This document shows, piece after piece, positions 7,438 through 15,078 of a stretch of DNA of 64,000 nucleotides. Below the pieces are notes generated by a model. It saw nothing but the letters and a program-made list of their open reading frames with translations. It was not told the DNA's origin and did not search any database. The position numbers and the translations under genes are program-made. Numbering within the stretch: position 1 is the first letter of the stretch; every line of letters starts with the position of its first letter. The DNA is from Chryseobacterium oranimense (GTDB lineage Bacteria > Bacteroidota > Bacteroidia > Flavobacteriales > Weeksellaceae): NCBI RefSeq assembly GCF_900129755.1, contig NZ_FQWT01000004.1:186001-250000 (forward strand), given 5' to 3'.

Positions 7438-7998
7438 TTATCCTATATAATAAGCCACAAATTCTCTCAGTAACGAATAGAGGTCTCTCAATTCAAAATA
7501 TTGGGGACTTACACTGCTCACATTTTCAAAATGTTGCTTTCTGAATAACATTTTAGTTCTTGTCAAATGAAAATATTGGGAAACAACAATTAAACTTTGA
7601 AAATGTAAACTGTCTTTTAATTTAAGCGTATTATTCACGGTTGCAAGTGTGTTATTGCCAAAATTGTCGACAATGATAACGCTGTCAGGTACTTTGTTTT
7701 TAATTAAATACTCTTTCATTTTGTCCCCTTCGTAAAATCCTTCTTTTCCAAGTCCGCCACTCACTACTATTTTTTTCACCCGTCCGGAACGATAAAGGTT
7801 AAGTCCACATTCCATACGTTTTTCGAGTCTCTTTGAAAGGGTTCCATCTTCATTTACAGTATTGCCTAAAACTACAGCGATGTCTGCGTGCTTATTTTTG
7901 TCTGTCAAACCGTCAATAGTTATATAAATCAAGTGTCCACACAGCCATAAAAGCAGGATGGTAATAAATATTTTGAAAGCTTGTTTACGATTTTTCAT
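7438..7998 (-). CDS. YdcF/SanA/ElyC family protein (DUF218)
   Basis: One N-terminal membrane helix (about residues 8-28) anchors a DUF218 domain outside the cytoplasm. Family landmarks are DIAVVLGNTVNEDGTLSKRL, KKIVVSGGLGKEG, the DNFGNNTLATVNN loop with its conserved Asn-Thr, and SLIVVSQYFHLTRTKM. Members of this family act in envelope maintenance, vancomycin sensitivity and undecaprenyl-phosphate use, but the chemistry is not settled. It stands between the repeat-flanked segment and a NERD gene, both on the same strand and about 70 bases or more apart, so a shared transcript is possible but unproven. 186 residues, complete. Confidence 0.85.
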   Translation of the reverse strand: MKNRKQAFKIFITILLLWLCGHLIYITIDGLTDKNKHADIAVVLGNTVNEDGTLSKRLEKRMECGLNLYRSGRVKKIVVSGGLGKEGFYEGDKMKEYLIKNKVPDSVIIVDNFGNNTLATVNNTLKLKDSLHFQSLIVVSQYFHLTRTKMLFRKQHFENVSSVSPQYFELRDLYSLLREFVAYYIG

Positions 7999-8068
7999 AA
8001 GATGATGACAATAAAAATAAACATTTTTTGCAGGGAAAATAGTTTTTACTCCCGTGTACTAATAAAAG

Positions 8069-8794
8069 TTATTGCTTTTTATTCCTTGTGTATTTGCAAC
8101 CCGGATAATTACTGCAGCCCAGAAAGCTTCCATATTTACCGCTTCTCTCGATAAGGTTTCCGCCACAATTCGGGCATACAATATTTTTATTGATGTTATA
8201 ATTAGTCTGGAGTTTTTTATCTTTATTCCGGCCGTTTGTTTTTGCCGTCAGAATTAGGGCAACAATTTCACTTTTGGTCCGTTCGTTAATGTAAAACGAA
8301 TCATATTTTTTTATTGTTTTAACTAATCTGTTGATGTAAACAACATCAGTATATGTTTTGGTTTTAAGGGTTGCTCTTTTTGTAAATGCAACTATCGAGT
8401 AGTACCTCAGATACTTATAGTTTCTCAGTACATGTTTTAATGCATAGATATGACCTTGATTTTGCAAAACAGGATTGTAAAACTTGCGTCTGTATTTATA
8501 AATAGCCTGGGTCCAGAATTTATCATTTTCATAGCCTAAAATCCAGCCTTTGTAATTCTTGGTTTCGATAACAAAGATTCCATAATCTGAAACAATAATA
8601 TGATCTATCTGTGAAGTGGAGCCCTTAATGTTCAACTCAATATTATTCAGGACAATGTATTTTTCTTTATTGAGCCTTTTTAAAGCTTTTGAAACTTTAT
8701 TTTCGCCAATTAATCCCTTTATTTTTGGAGTATAGTATTTAATTAATAAAATAAACAAAGCCAACAGAAAAACAATAAAAAAATTACTATTCAT
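8069..8794 (-). CDS. NERD-domain protein with C-terminal topoisomerase-type zinc finger
   Basis: An N-terminal hydrophobic helix (about residues 3-20) is followed by a NERD (nuclease-related) domain: GLIGENKVSKALKRL, then SQIDHIIVSDYGIFVIETKNYKG, which holds the Asp and the Glu-x-Lys of the restriction-endonuclease-like fold. At the C-terminus is a C4 zinc finger of the topoisomerase I type, CPNCGGNLIERSGKYGSFLG through CSNYPGCKY. Together they suggest a membrane-tied DNA-processing protein; the substrate is unknown. AT-rich codon use like its two downstream neighbours points to an accessory region. 241 residues. Confidence 0.85.
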   Translation of the reverse strand: MNSNFFIVFLLALFILLIKYYTPKIKGLIGENKVSKALKRLNKEKYIVLNNIELNIKGSTSQIDHIIVSDYGIFVIETKNYKGWILGYENDKFWTQAIYKYRRKFYNPVLQNQGHIYALKHVLRNYKYLRYYSIVAFTKRATLKTKTYTDVVYINRLVKTIKKYDSFYINERTKSEIVALILTAKTNGRNKDKKLQTNYNINKNIVCPNCGGNLIERSGKYGSFLGCSNYPGCKYTRNKKQ

Positions 8795-8878
8795 ACTATG
8801 GGTGTACTATTTCTGTTAATCTGCTTCTATACTTTGACGATAAAATGGCAATGATTGGACTGAGTGTCATTTGTAAAT

Positions 8879-8910
8879 AAAAAATCTGCCTCCAAAGAAA
8901 CAGATTTTTT
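8879..8910 (-). terminator. Terminator of the ohr operon
   Basis: Stem AAAATCTG / CAGATTTT extended by two A-T pairs at each end, 12-base loop, with T-rich flanks on the minus-strand transcript after the ohr stop. Confidence 0.7.
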
Positions 8911-8929
8911 TATAAAAAAGGAACAGATT

Positions 8930-9352
8930 TTAGTTATTTGTCACCGAAAGCTTCACCTCGATATTACCTCTCGTCGCATTGGAATATGGACAGATCTGGT
9001 GGGCTTTTTCCGTTAATTCCTGTGCTTCTTCAATAGAAACTCCTGGGATATTTACATCAAGCTCTGCAGCCAGGCCAAACCCTCCGTTTTCCAGCTGGCC
9101 TATACTAACCTTTGCTGTAACGGTTGTTTCACCGGTTTTTACTTTGGATAAACTGATCACTCGGTTAAGGGCACTGTCAAAACACGCTGAGTATCCGGCT
9201 GCAAAAAGCATTTCAGGATTAGCAAAATCGTCATTGGCGCCGCCTAAAGCTTTAGGCATTCTTACATCAAGGTCAAGAACTCCGTTTTCACTTTTTACAT
9301 GACCGTTTCTTCCTCCCTGTGCAGTTACTTGTGTTGTATATAATGTTTTCAT
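8930..9352 (-). CDS. ohr: Organic hydroperoxide resistance protein, Ohr (OsmC family)
   Basis: Thiol peroxidase that reduces organic and fatty-acid hydroperoxides in the cytoplasm using two reactive cysteines, normally recharged by lipoylated proteins. The peroxidatic Cys is residue 57 in AAGYSACFDSALNRV and the resolving Cys is residue 121 in HQICPYSNATRGNIEV; the Arg of the early GGRNGHV also fits Ohr. 140 residues is the standard length. The start overlaps the ohrR stop by four bases, so both are translated from one message, with the nitroreductase first. Confidence 0.95.
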   Translation of the reverse strand: MKTLYTTQVTAQGGRNGHVKSENGVLDLDVRMPKALGGANDDFANPEMLFAAGYSACFDSALNRVISLSKVKTGETTVTAKVSIGQLENGGFGLAAELDVNIPGVSIEEAQELTEKAHQICPYSNATRGNIEVKLSVTNN

Positions 9353-9786
9353 TTATTTTCTATTTTGTTTAATATTTTTAAGACCGTTTCTTTGAGATGG
9401 AGCAGGTCTTCTGTTTCTATTCCAATGGTTGTCTGTATTTTTCCAGGAATTTCACAGGCTTTCTTTTGCAGCTGTTTTCCGGCTTCGGTTAGAAATACTT
9501 CAACCACTCTTTCATCTTCTTTTTTTCTCTTTCTGGAAATAATTCCTTTAGATTCAAGCCTTTTCAGGAGTGGTGTTAAAGTTCCGCTGTCCAGAAACAG
9601 TTTTTCACCGATATGGTTCACCGGAAGACCATCATTTTCCCATAATACCATCATCACAAGATACTGCGGATAGGTAATGCCAATCTCATCAAGAAACGGG
9701 CGGTAAAGACCTGTGATCTCTTTTGCGATCACATAAAGCGGAAAGCAAATCTGGTTTTCCAGCTGTAATGATTTTGAATTTTCCAT
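9349..9786 (-). CDS. ohrR: MarR-family peroxide-sensing repressor, OhrR
   Basis: Dimeric winged-helix repressor that leaves DNA when its sensor Cys is oxidised by organic hydroperoxides. The sensor Cys is residue 14 in LENQICFPLYVIAKEI, the OhrR hallmark, and YPQYLVMMVLWEN with DSGTLTPLLKRLESKGII forms the DNA-binding region. Its stop overlaps the ohr start, and it lies 31 bases after the nitroreductase gene, so all three form one operon. A palindrome over the operon promoter (10534-10557) is a fitting operator and would give autoregulation. 145 residues, complete. Confidence 0.93.
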   Translation of the reverse strand: MENSKSLQLENQICFPLYVIAKEITGLYRPFLDEIGITYPQYLVMMVLWENDGLPVNHIGEKLFLDSGTLTPLLKRLESKGIISRKRKKEDERVVEVFLTEAGKQLQKKACEIPGKIQTTIGIETEDLLHLKETVLKILNKIENK

Positions 9787-9817
9787 AAAGATGAAACATG
9801 AAAGTTGGAGTTATCTA

Positions 9818-10450
9818 TTATTTTTTGATGATGAATTCTTCCATAGGAATCCTTACTTTTTTCATCGTTGAAAGCCAGTCATTTTTTTCATCTCTATACC
9901 CAAGATACAGAAGGCTTACACTTTTTAATCCCAGTTCTTTTAATCCCAGAATTTCATCCACAACTTCATTACTGAATCCTTCCGCAGGGGTGCTGTCGAT
10001 CTTTAATTCTGCAGCCTGGGCCATAGCTAAGCCTAATGCAATATAAGTCTGGCGTGCTGTATGGGCAAAATGCTCTTCAGGAGTCTGAGCTCCGTATATT
10101 TCTTTGAGTTTATCCGTATAACTGTTGAAACGTCCTCTTGGTAAATCCCTTACATCGGTATGATAATCGTATACTTTATCGATTTTTTCATTGGAATAAC
10201 TGTCCCAGGCAGCGAATACCAGGACATGGGAAGAATCTCTCATCACTTCAGGATTCAAAGCTCCGGCCATCATTTTTTCCTTTAATTCCTGATTTTCCAC
10301 AACAATGATGCGGAATGGCTGAAGTCCTGAAGAAGTAGGAGCCAGCCTTGCTGCTTCTAAAATGGTATTAAGATTTTCCTCTGTTACTTTTTTTGAAGGA
10401 TCATATGCTTTTACGGCATGTCTCCATTGTAAGTTTTCTATTAATGACAT
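9818..10450 (-). CDS. NAD(P)H-dependent nitroreductase family oxidoreductase
   Basis: Flavin oxidoreductase of the NfsB/nitroreductase family, a cytoplasmic FMN dimer. The N-terminal WRHAVKAYDPSKKV and the following APTSSGLQPFRIIVVEN are the FMN-phosphate and flavin-binding signatures, and the end (LKSVSLLYLGYRDEKND) is the usual closing strand. Likely electron acceptors are quinones or nitro compounds; the sequence does not decide. It is the first gene of the operon with ohrR and ohr, which ties it to peroxide or electrophile stress. 210 residues is a normal length. Confidence 0.9.
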   Translation of the reverse strand: MSLIENLQWRHAVKAYDPSKKVTEENLNTILEAARLAPTSSGLQPFRIIVVENQELKEKMMAGALNPEVMRDSSHVLVFAAWDSYSNEKIDKVYDYHTDVRDLPRGRFNSYTDKLKEIYGAQTPEEHFAHTARQTYIALGLAMAQAAELKIDSTPAEGFSNEVVDEILGLKELGLKSVSLLYLGYRDEKNDWLSTMKKVRIPMEEFIIKK

Positions 10451-10520
10451 TTTTCTAATTTTAAATTAAATTTTTTTTTAATTAATCATGAAACTCTATT
10501 CATTGATTAAAATAACGATG

Positions 10521-10550
10521 CAAATATAGAGCCAATTAAATTGTATGCAA
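10521..10550 (-). promoter_or_regulatory. Promoter of the nitroreductase-ohrR-ohr operon
   Basis: On the minus strand TTG (10550-10548), exactly 19 bases, then TATATTTG (10528-10521), a textbook Bacteroidota promoter (-33 TTG, -7 TAnnTTTG), 70 bases before the nitroreductase start. Confidence 0.75.
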
Positions 10551-10557
10551 TTTAATT
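10534..10557. promoter_or_regulatory. Palindromic operator, probable OhrR site
   Basis: Perfect 10-bp arms AATTAAATTG / CAATTTAATT around a 4-base centre. It covers the -33 element and spacer of the operon promoter, so a bound repressor would block it. The AT-rich half site resembles known OhrR operators of the AATTAAATTGTA kind; the link to OhrR is inference from this and from position. Confidence 0.65.
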
Positions 10558-10679
10558 TTGATAGATTTAATTGATTTTCTTTTTAGAAAAAGTTGATCAA
10601 GTAATGAACTCCGCAAGAATCGGATTTTTTATACAACACTTTATCTGAAACTTTGCAGCAAACTTTAAAACAAAAAATA

Positions 10680-11432
10680 ATGCAGAGATTTAAAGACAAA
10701 ACAGCCCTGATCACAGGGGGAACTAATGGAATGGGATTCGCAACGGCACAGCAGTTCATCCTGGAAGGAGGCAAAGCAATCATTACGGGCAGAAGTGAAG
10801 AAACGGTGCATCATGCATTGGGAAAATTAGGCAAAAATGCTTCCGGAATTGTATCTGATGCAGGAAACGTGAAAGATCTTATGAACCTTCAGGAGCAGGT
10901 GAGAAAACATACAGAATATGTTGATATGGTATTTGCCAATGCCGGGTTCGGAAAGTTTTCACCGATTGAAAATGTAGATGAAAATCATTTTGACCAACTC
11001 TTCAATACCCTGGTAAAAGGCCCGTTTTTTACTGTTCAGCAGGTATTGCCATTAATGAAGAAAGGGAGCTCGGTTATTTTTAATACTTCTGTAGCGACCG
11101 AGATTGCAATGCCAAGTTTTTCCGTTTATTCTGCTGCAAAATCAGCCGTACAGTCTTTTATTAAAACTTTCGCTGTAGAGCTTACGGAAAGAGGAATAAG
11201 GGTAAACGGAATCAGTCCCGGGCATATTAAAACCAATATATTTAACAATACAGGATTGAATCCCGAGCAGATTGAAACTGCGGTTAGCGGTATTATTCCT
11301 ACCATTCCTCTTAAAAGGCAAGGTGAGCCGTCTGAAATTGCCAGTACCGTATTGTTCCTGGCTTCCGAAGAGGCTTCTTATATTCATGGGGCAGAGATCA
11401 GGGTGGATGCAGGAATTTCAGTTATAAGATAA
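10680..11432 (+). CDS. SDR family oxidoreductase
   Basis: Short-chain dehydrogenase/reductase using NAD(P)H. The cofactor loop TGGTNGMGFA is near residue 13, NAG follows in the MVFANAGFG stretch, the catalytic Ser is in VIFNTSVA and the catalytic Tyr and Lys are in YSAAKSA; the C-terminal GAEIRVDAGISVIR is typical of the classical family. The ATG at 10680 gives the usual short lead to the Rossmann fold, better than the TTG at 10653. The gene diverges from the peroxide operon, so the OhrR-like operator region could affect it too, but this is not shown. Substrate unknown. Confidence 0.9.
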   Translation: MQRFKDKTALITGGTNGMGFATAQQFILEGGKAIITGRSEETVHHALGKLGKNASGIVSDAGNVKDLMNLQEQVRKHTEYVDMVFANAGFGKFSPIENVDENHFDQLFNTLVKGPFFTVQQVLPLMKKGSSVIFNTSVATEIAMPSFSVYSAAKSAVQSFIKTFAVELTERGIRVNGISPGHIKTNIFNNTGLNPEQIETAVSGIIPTIPLKRQGEPSEIASTVLFLASEEASYIHGAEIRVDAGISVIR

Positions 11433-11433
11433 T

Positions 11434-11461
11434 AAAATCCCCATCATCAGATGGGGATTTT
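11434..11461 (+). terminator. Terminator after the SDR gene
   Basis: 11-bp stem (AAAATCCCCAT / ATGGGGATTTT) with a 6-base loop, directly after the stop. Confidence 0.8.
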
Positions 11462-11531
11462 AAGGAAGTTATTTAAACTCCTTATTCAGTCTGCTTCTAA
11501 GTGTAAAATGCTGATAAAAACGAAAGCCAGA

Positions 11532-11843
11532 TCAGGGAATTTCGTTGATCTGCTTTATAATATTGGTGTTGTTTTCAATACCGATATTATAGGCTTTCCC
11601 TTTTTTATGGCTTTGTCCTGCTTTTTCAAGGAGTGATTTATAGTCCGGTCCTTTTTTAAACAGGTAAAAAATCTGCGGACTTATTCCGATGGACACCCGG
11701 GTGAATTCTTCCGGTTTTTCAGGATCTTCAGACACATTGGTGATAACCGATTTATTATACCAGGTCAGGTTTTGTGAGCCTGAACTTCCGGAACAGGATG
11801 TGATCATAAATAGTATTAAAAGTATATAAGTCCAGATTTTCAT
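11532..11843 (-). CDS. Small lipoprotein of unknown function
   Basis: A signal peptide ending in the lipobox ITSC (Cys about residue 17) is followed by SGSSGS, so the mature protein should be lipid-anchored in the envelope. The remaining 85 residues show no known domain; NLTWYNKSVITNVSEDPEKP and a Lys-rich end are visible. It stands downstream of the protein-glutaminase gene on the same strand, but a strong hairpin separates them. The frame is complete at 103 residues. No function is proposed. Confidence 0.65.
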   Translation of the reverse strand: MKIWTYILLILFMITSCSGSSGSQNLTWYNKSVITNVSEDPEKPEEFTRVSIGISPQIFYLFKKGPDYKSLLEKAGQSHKKGKAYNIGIENNTNIIKQINEIP

Positions 11844-11859
11844 AAAAAAATATTTGGTA

Positions 11860-11905
11860 AAACAGCTTCTGCAATTAAGTTATGAAAAAGCGGCAGAAGC
11901 TGTTT
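11860..11905 (-). terminator. Hairpin after the protein-glutaminase gene
   Basis: 13-bp perfect stem (AAACAGCTTCTGC and its complement) with a 20-base loop; a T-run follows about 10 bases later on the minus strand. Likely a terminator, though the loop is long. Confidence 0.65.
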
Positions 11906-11912
11906 AAATTAA

Positions 11913-12875
11913 TTAAAATCCACAGCTTGCCACACTTGGAGCCGGTGAAGGAGAGCATCCTGAAAGGGAAGAGAAAATATTCAGTACACAGTTGGTGTTC
12001 ACCAGATTATCATCATAAAGATAAGACGCTCCAGGGCTTCTGTAGTAAACATTCCCGGCGGTATTGGCATAAGATGACACAGAGGCAGATCCGCAGCTTG
12101 TATTGATGCAGGCATTTCTCCAGGCTGTATCCGTAACGGGTCCGCTTGGGAACAGGGAAGGGTCAATAATTCTTTTTTCAGTGACACCTGAAGCGTTTTT
12201 ATAGCTTACGAGGATGGCAACGTGATAGCTCCATGCTACACAGCAGGTACCGGTAGATGCTTTTAAATTTCCGTATACAAACTGTTTCTCACAGTCGTAG
12301 CCATTATTGATCAGGATTTGTCTCATTTTATGAGCTCTTGCGTAGCATCCGTCTACAGGATATCTGAAGGTAATGCAGGGTGAAGATGCCGTAGAAGTAC
12401 CACAAGCCTGGTTTTTGATCAGGGCAAACATGCTGTTTAATGTGGCGACATTGGGAAGAACACTAGTTAGTTTGCTGGTCTCATTTTTAACCTCTTTGGT
12501 GTAAGCCGATTTGAAAAAGCGGATGTCTTCTTCGTTCCCTTTTTCCACTTTGGCAATTTCATGAGTATTAGGTTTAATGAAAACCTGGATAGGAGATTCG
12601 TTCTTTACCGCTTCTCTGATGAGATTGATGTACGCTTCATTTTCTTTTGTAGGCGTTATGGTATAGAACTGAGCGGTAACAATGAAAGATACTTTCAGAG
12701 TACCGTTTTCATTTTCTATCCCTACCGGAACTGTTTTCCCCAGATCCGTTAAAGTTTTGCTGTTGGTTTCGTTCTGACTCATCTGCTGTTCTGCATTGGA
12801 GTCTGTACAGGAATTAAATGACATGGCTGCCACAAATACCATCATTGATAACAAAAATTTTCTCATAATTCTCAT
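11913..12875 (-). CDS. Secreted protein-glutaminase (protein-glutamine deamidase, EC 3.5.1.44)
   Basis: Enzyme that deamidates glutamine side chains in proteins to glutamate. From memory, the last 185 residues match the mature Chryseobacterium proteolyticum enzyme almost throughout. They begin LTSVLPNVATLNSMF at residue 136 and include VDGCYARAHKMRQIL, CCVAWSYHVAILVSY and EKRIIDPSLF. In mature numbering the catalytic triad reads Cys42, His83 and Asp103 (177, 218 and 238 here). Residues 1-135 are a signal peptide plus propeptide that keeps the enzyme inactive until cleaved. The signal ends in FNSC, which could be a lipobox. A second in-frame ATG lies at 12866 (residue 4). Ten or more Cys in the mature part allow several disulfides. 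Confidence 0.95.
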   Translation of the reverse strand: MRIMRKFLLSMMVFVAAMSFNSCTDSNAEQQMSQNETNSKTLTDLGKTVPVGIENENGTLKVSFIVTAQFYTITPTKENEAYINLIREAVKNESPIQVFIKPNTHEIAKVEKGNEEDIRFFKSAYTKEVKNETSKLTSVLPNVATLNSMFALIKNQACGTSTASSPCITFRYPVDGCYARAHKMRQILINNGYDCEKQFVYGNLKASTGTCCVAWSYHVAILVSYKNASGVTEKRIIDPSLFPSGPVTDTAWRNACINTSCGSASVSSYANTAGNVYYRSPGASYLYDDNLVNTNCVLNIFSSLSGCSPSPAPSVASCGF

Positions 12876-13120
12876 AATTTGGTGGTTAGTAATGAATATA
12901 TTGCTTTAAGTTTTTGGTGTGTATCGTTTTTAGCAGAGCTGGCGGTGAAAATAGTTCACTTTATTGTGATATTAAAAGTAAATAAAAATAAAATACCGGC
13001 AAATTATTTTTTATAAAAATTCAATTATTTTAATAATTATTCATTGAAAACCTTTGTTTTAAATGGTTTTAAAGAGCTTTTGTTTTATATCAATAAAATT
13101 TATGGAATTGTAAAATATAG
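12876..13120. other. AT-rich intergenic region upstream of the protein-glutaminase
   Basis: About 245 bases without a gene. No clear minus-strand TAnnTTTG box was found before the protein-glutaminase start, so its promoter is not assigned. Confidence 0.4.
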
Positions 13121-13149
13121 AAAAATCCCGCTCATTAGGATGGCGGGAT
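13121..13149 (-). terminator. Terminator of the serine hydrolase gene
   Basis: Stem ATCCCGC / GCGGGAT followed on the minus strand by a T-run, 21 bases after the stop. Confidence 0.8.
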
Positions 13150-13169
13150 ATGTTATTATCTGAAAATAA

Positions 13170-14231
13170 TTATGGTTTGTTCTTTATCAGGCTGCTTTGT
13201 AAGACAATATCTCGGATGAGCGCTTCCTGATAATAATATAAATTACTGTCTTCACTCATTTGGTTTTCCAGAACAATAATGCTTACATCGGAACCAGGTA
13301 CATAAACATTCAGAGATGCAAAACCATCACCCAAACCGGTGTGACCCAAATAAGGAATACCATTATATTTCACGATACGCATATTATAGCCGTAACCTGA
13401 TTTCTCCTTTCCAAATACATCATGCTGTGACAATGTGGATGCTGTGGTCATGAGCTTATAACTTTTAGAGGTCAGAATTTTCCCTTTATGAAGGAGTGAA
13501 TTCCAAAGTACCATATCTTCTGCTGTAGTAATCACACCGTCAGCAGGCAAATTTTCATCGGAAATAAATGAGTTTTCAACAAGGGTAAAATTGTTGTCTT
13601 TGTTCATATGTCCATATACCAGGTTTCTGCGGCTATCTTTAGAATAGCAGAAGGTGTTTTTCAGATGAAGTTTTTTGAACAGATCAGTAGCCTGCTGGAT
13701 ATATGGTTTACCGGAAGTTTTTTCAACAATCTTTCCTAAAAGGATATTCGAGAGATTTCCATACTTGAATTCTGTACCCGGTTTAAACAGTAAAGGTTTC
13801 TCCGCGTCAACGATTCCATGAGTATGATTTAAGAGCTGATGAACAGTAACCGAATCTGCCCAGGGCTGAGTCAGGGAAGGAAGGTATTTTTTAATTGGAG
13901 CCTGCAGATCTAATCTTCCTTTTTCAAATTGTTTTAATATTAGTACAGAAGTAATCTGTTTGGTGTTGGACATAATCTCGAACTGATTGTCCATTTTCAA
14001 AGGAGCTTTCGTTCGGCTGTCCTGAAAACCATATGCTTTCGAATACTTTATTTTTCCGTTTTGAGTGATCAGGACAACTCCGTTAAAAGGTCTGGGGGAT
14101 GTTGGAGATTGTATTAAGCTGTCGATCCTGGTTGTATAATCATTTTTATTTTGTGCGAACGATTGAGATGCTGTGAAAAGCAATCCCGCAGTGCAGAGGA
14201 TTCTGATAAATGGTTTCATGTATTTTTTCAA
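13170..14231 (-). CDS. Serine hydrolase, class C beta-lactamase/DD-peptidase fold
   Basis: Exported hydrolase of the beta-lactamase family (Pfam Beta-lactamase). A signal peptide ends near SFAQ (residue 27). The nucleophile motif S-x-x-K is S88-N-T-K91, the second motif is Y157-G-N159, and the third triad is the H-T-G in LGHTGLGDGFA, where class C enzymes have K-T-G. His at this place is common in esterases and D-aminopeptidases of the family, so a true beta-lactamase is not implied. The natural substrate is unknown. 353 residues, a monocistronic gene with its own terminator. Confidence 0.88.
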   Translation of the reverse strand: MKKYMKPFIRILCTAGLLFTASQSFAQNKNDYTTRIDSLIQSPTSPRPFNGVVLITQNGKIKYSKAYGFQDSRTKAPLKMDNQFEIMSNTKQITSVLILKQFEKGRLDLQAPIKKYLPSLTQPWADSVTVHQLLNHTHGIVDAEKPLLFKPGTEFKYGNLSNILLGKIVEKTSGKPYIQQATDLFKKLHLKNTFCYSKDSRRNLVYGHMNKDNNFTLVENSFISDENLPADGVITTAEDMVLWNSLLHKGKILTSKSYKLMTTASTLSQHDVFGKEKSGYGYNMRIVKYNGIPYLGHTGLGDGFASLNVYVPGSDVSIIVLENQMSEDSNLYYYQEALIRDIVLQSSLIKNKP

Positions 14232-14416
14232 CTTAAAAATTAAAAGTGATTTGAAGTTTACAGAGAGATCAAAAATAAGTTTTAAAATAACACGGTAGCA
14301 AGAAAGTTTTGAAATTTAAGCTTTAAAGAATGTGTTCTGCACATATTTATCTGAAACAATCAGGATATGGAAAATGCCGGATGCTTTTGTTGAAAGAAAA
14401 ACTTTTTACATCTTAT

Positions 14417-15019
14417 CTATGAATAGACTTTTAAAATTTTTCCGTTTACACCGCCTTCTGTACTTAAAATATAAGCATTAACAACTTTATTCATTGGGGC
14501 AAGATTATATCCGGGAAACAAACCTTTATACCTTTCAAAACTGTCCTCAACAAGCCCCGGGCTTACTGCATTAATTCTTAAATCATTTTTGAGTTCCTGT
14601 GCTGATGCAAGAACGAAACTGTTAATAGCACCGTTTATCATGGCTACTGCAGTTCCGTTTTTAGCCGGATGTTCTGCAGCAATGCCCGAGGTAAGGGTAA
14701 ATGAGCCTTCTCTGGACAGAAAATCTTTACCGATGAGTACAAGATTCATCTGGCCTATTAATTTCCCTTTTATTCCGGGAAGCATATCTTCCTCGGTCAT
14801 TGAATAATAATCACCATAAAAACCGGTTCCCGCCGTACAGATGCAGGCATCAACGGTTTTCAGCTGTTCAAACATTTTCCGGATAGAGTTTTTATCAGAA
14901 ATATCCACATGGATATCTCCGCTGTTTCTCCCGGCAGTAATTATTTCGTGATGGTCCTGTAAAGATTCTTTTACTTTTTTTCCAATGGTCCCGTTGCCTC
15001 CTACAATTAATATTTTCAT
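14417..15019 (-). CDS. Short-chain dehydrogenase (small atypical SDR)
   Basis: Rossmann-fold protein of 200 residues. The dinucleotide loop is IVGGNGTIGKKV at the very start and the NAD-binding region continues with CICTAGTGFYG. The usual Tyr-x-x-x-Lys is not seen: the matching part reads NGAINSFVLASAQEL, as in the short YwnB- or YbjT-like SDRs, so catalysis may differ or be absent. The end, LSTEGGVNGKILKVYS, is the closing strand. It lies 60 bases after an AraC-type regulator on the same strand, which may control it. Confidence 0.8.
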   Translation of the reverse strand: MKILIVGGNGTIGKKVKESLQDHHEIITAGRNSGDIHVDISDKNSIRKMFEQLKTVDACICTAGTGFYGDYYSMTEEDMLPGIKGKLIGQMNLVLIGKDFLSREGSFTLTSGIAAEHPAKNGTAVAMINGAINSFVLASAQELKNDLRINAVSPGLVEDSFERYKGLFPGYNLAPMNKVVNAYILSTEGGVNGKILKVYS

Positions 15020-15078
15020 ATCTTTTTTTATTCAAAATTAATGATAGGAGCAGTCAGCGGGTTAGTACAAAAAGTTCA

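Noticed and set aside
13170..14231. True beta-lactamase (antibiotic resistance) call
   Set aside because: The third motif is H-T-G and not K-T-G, so a general serine hydrolase or esterase is as likely.
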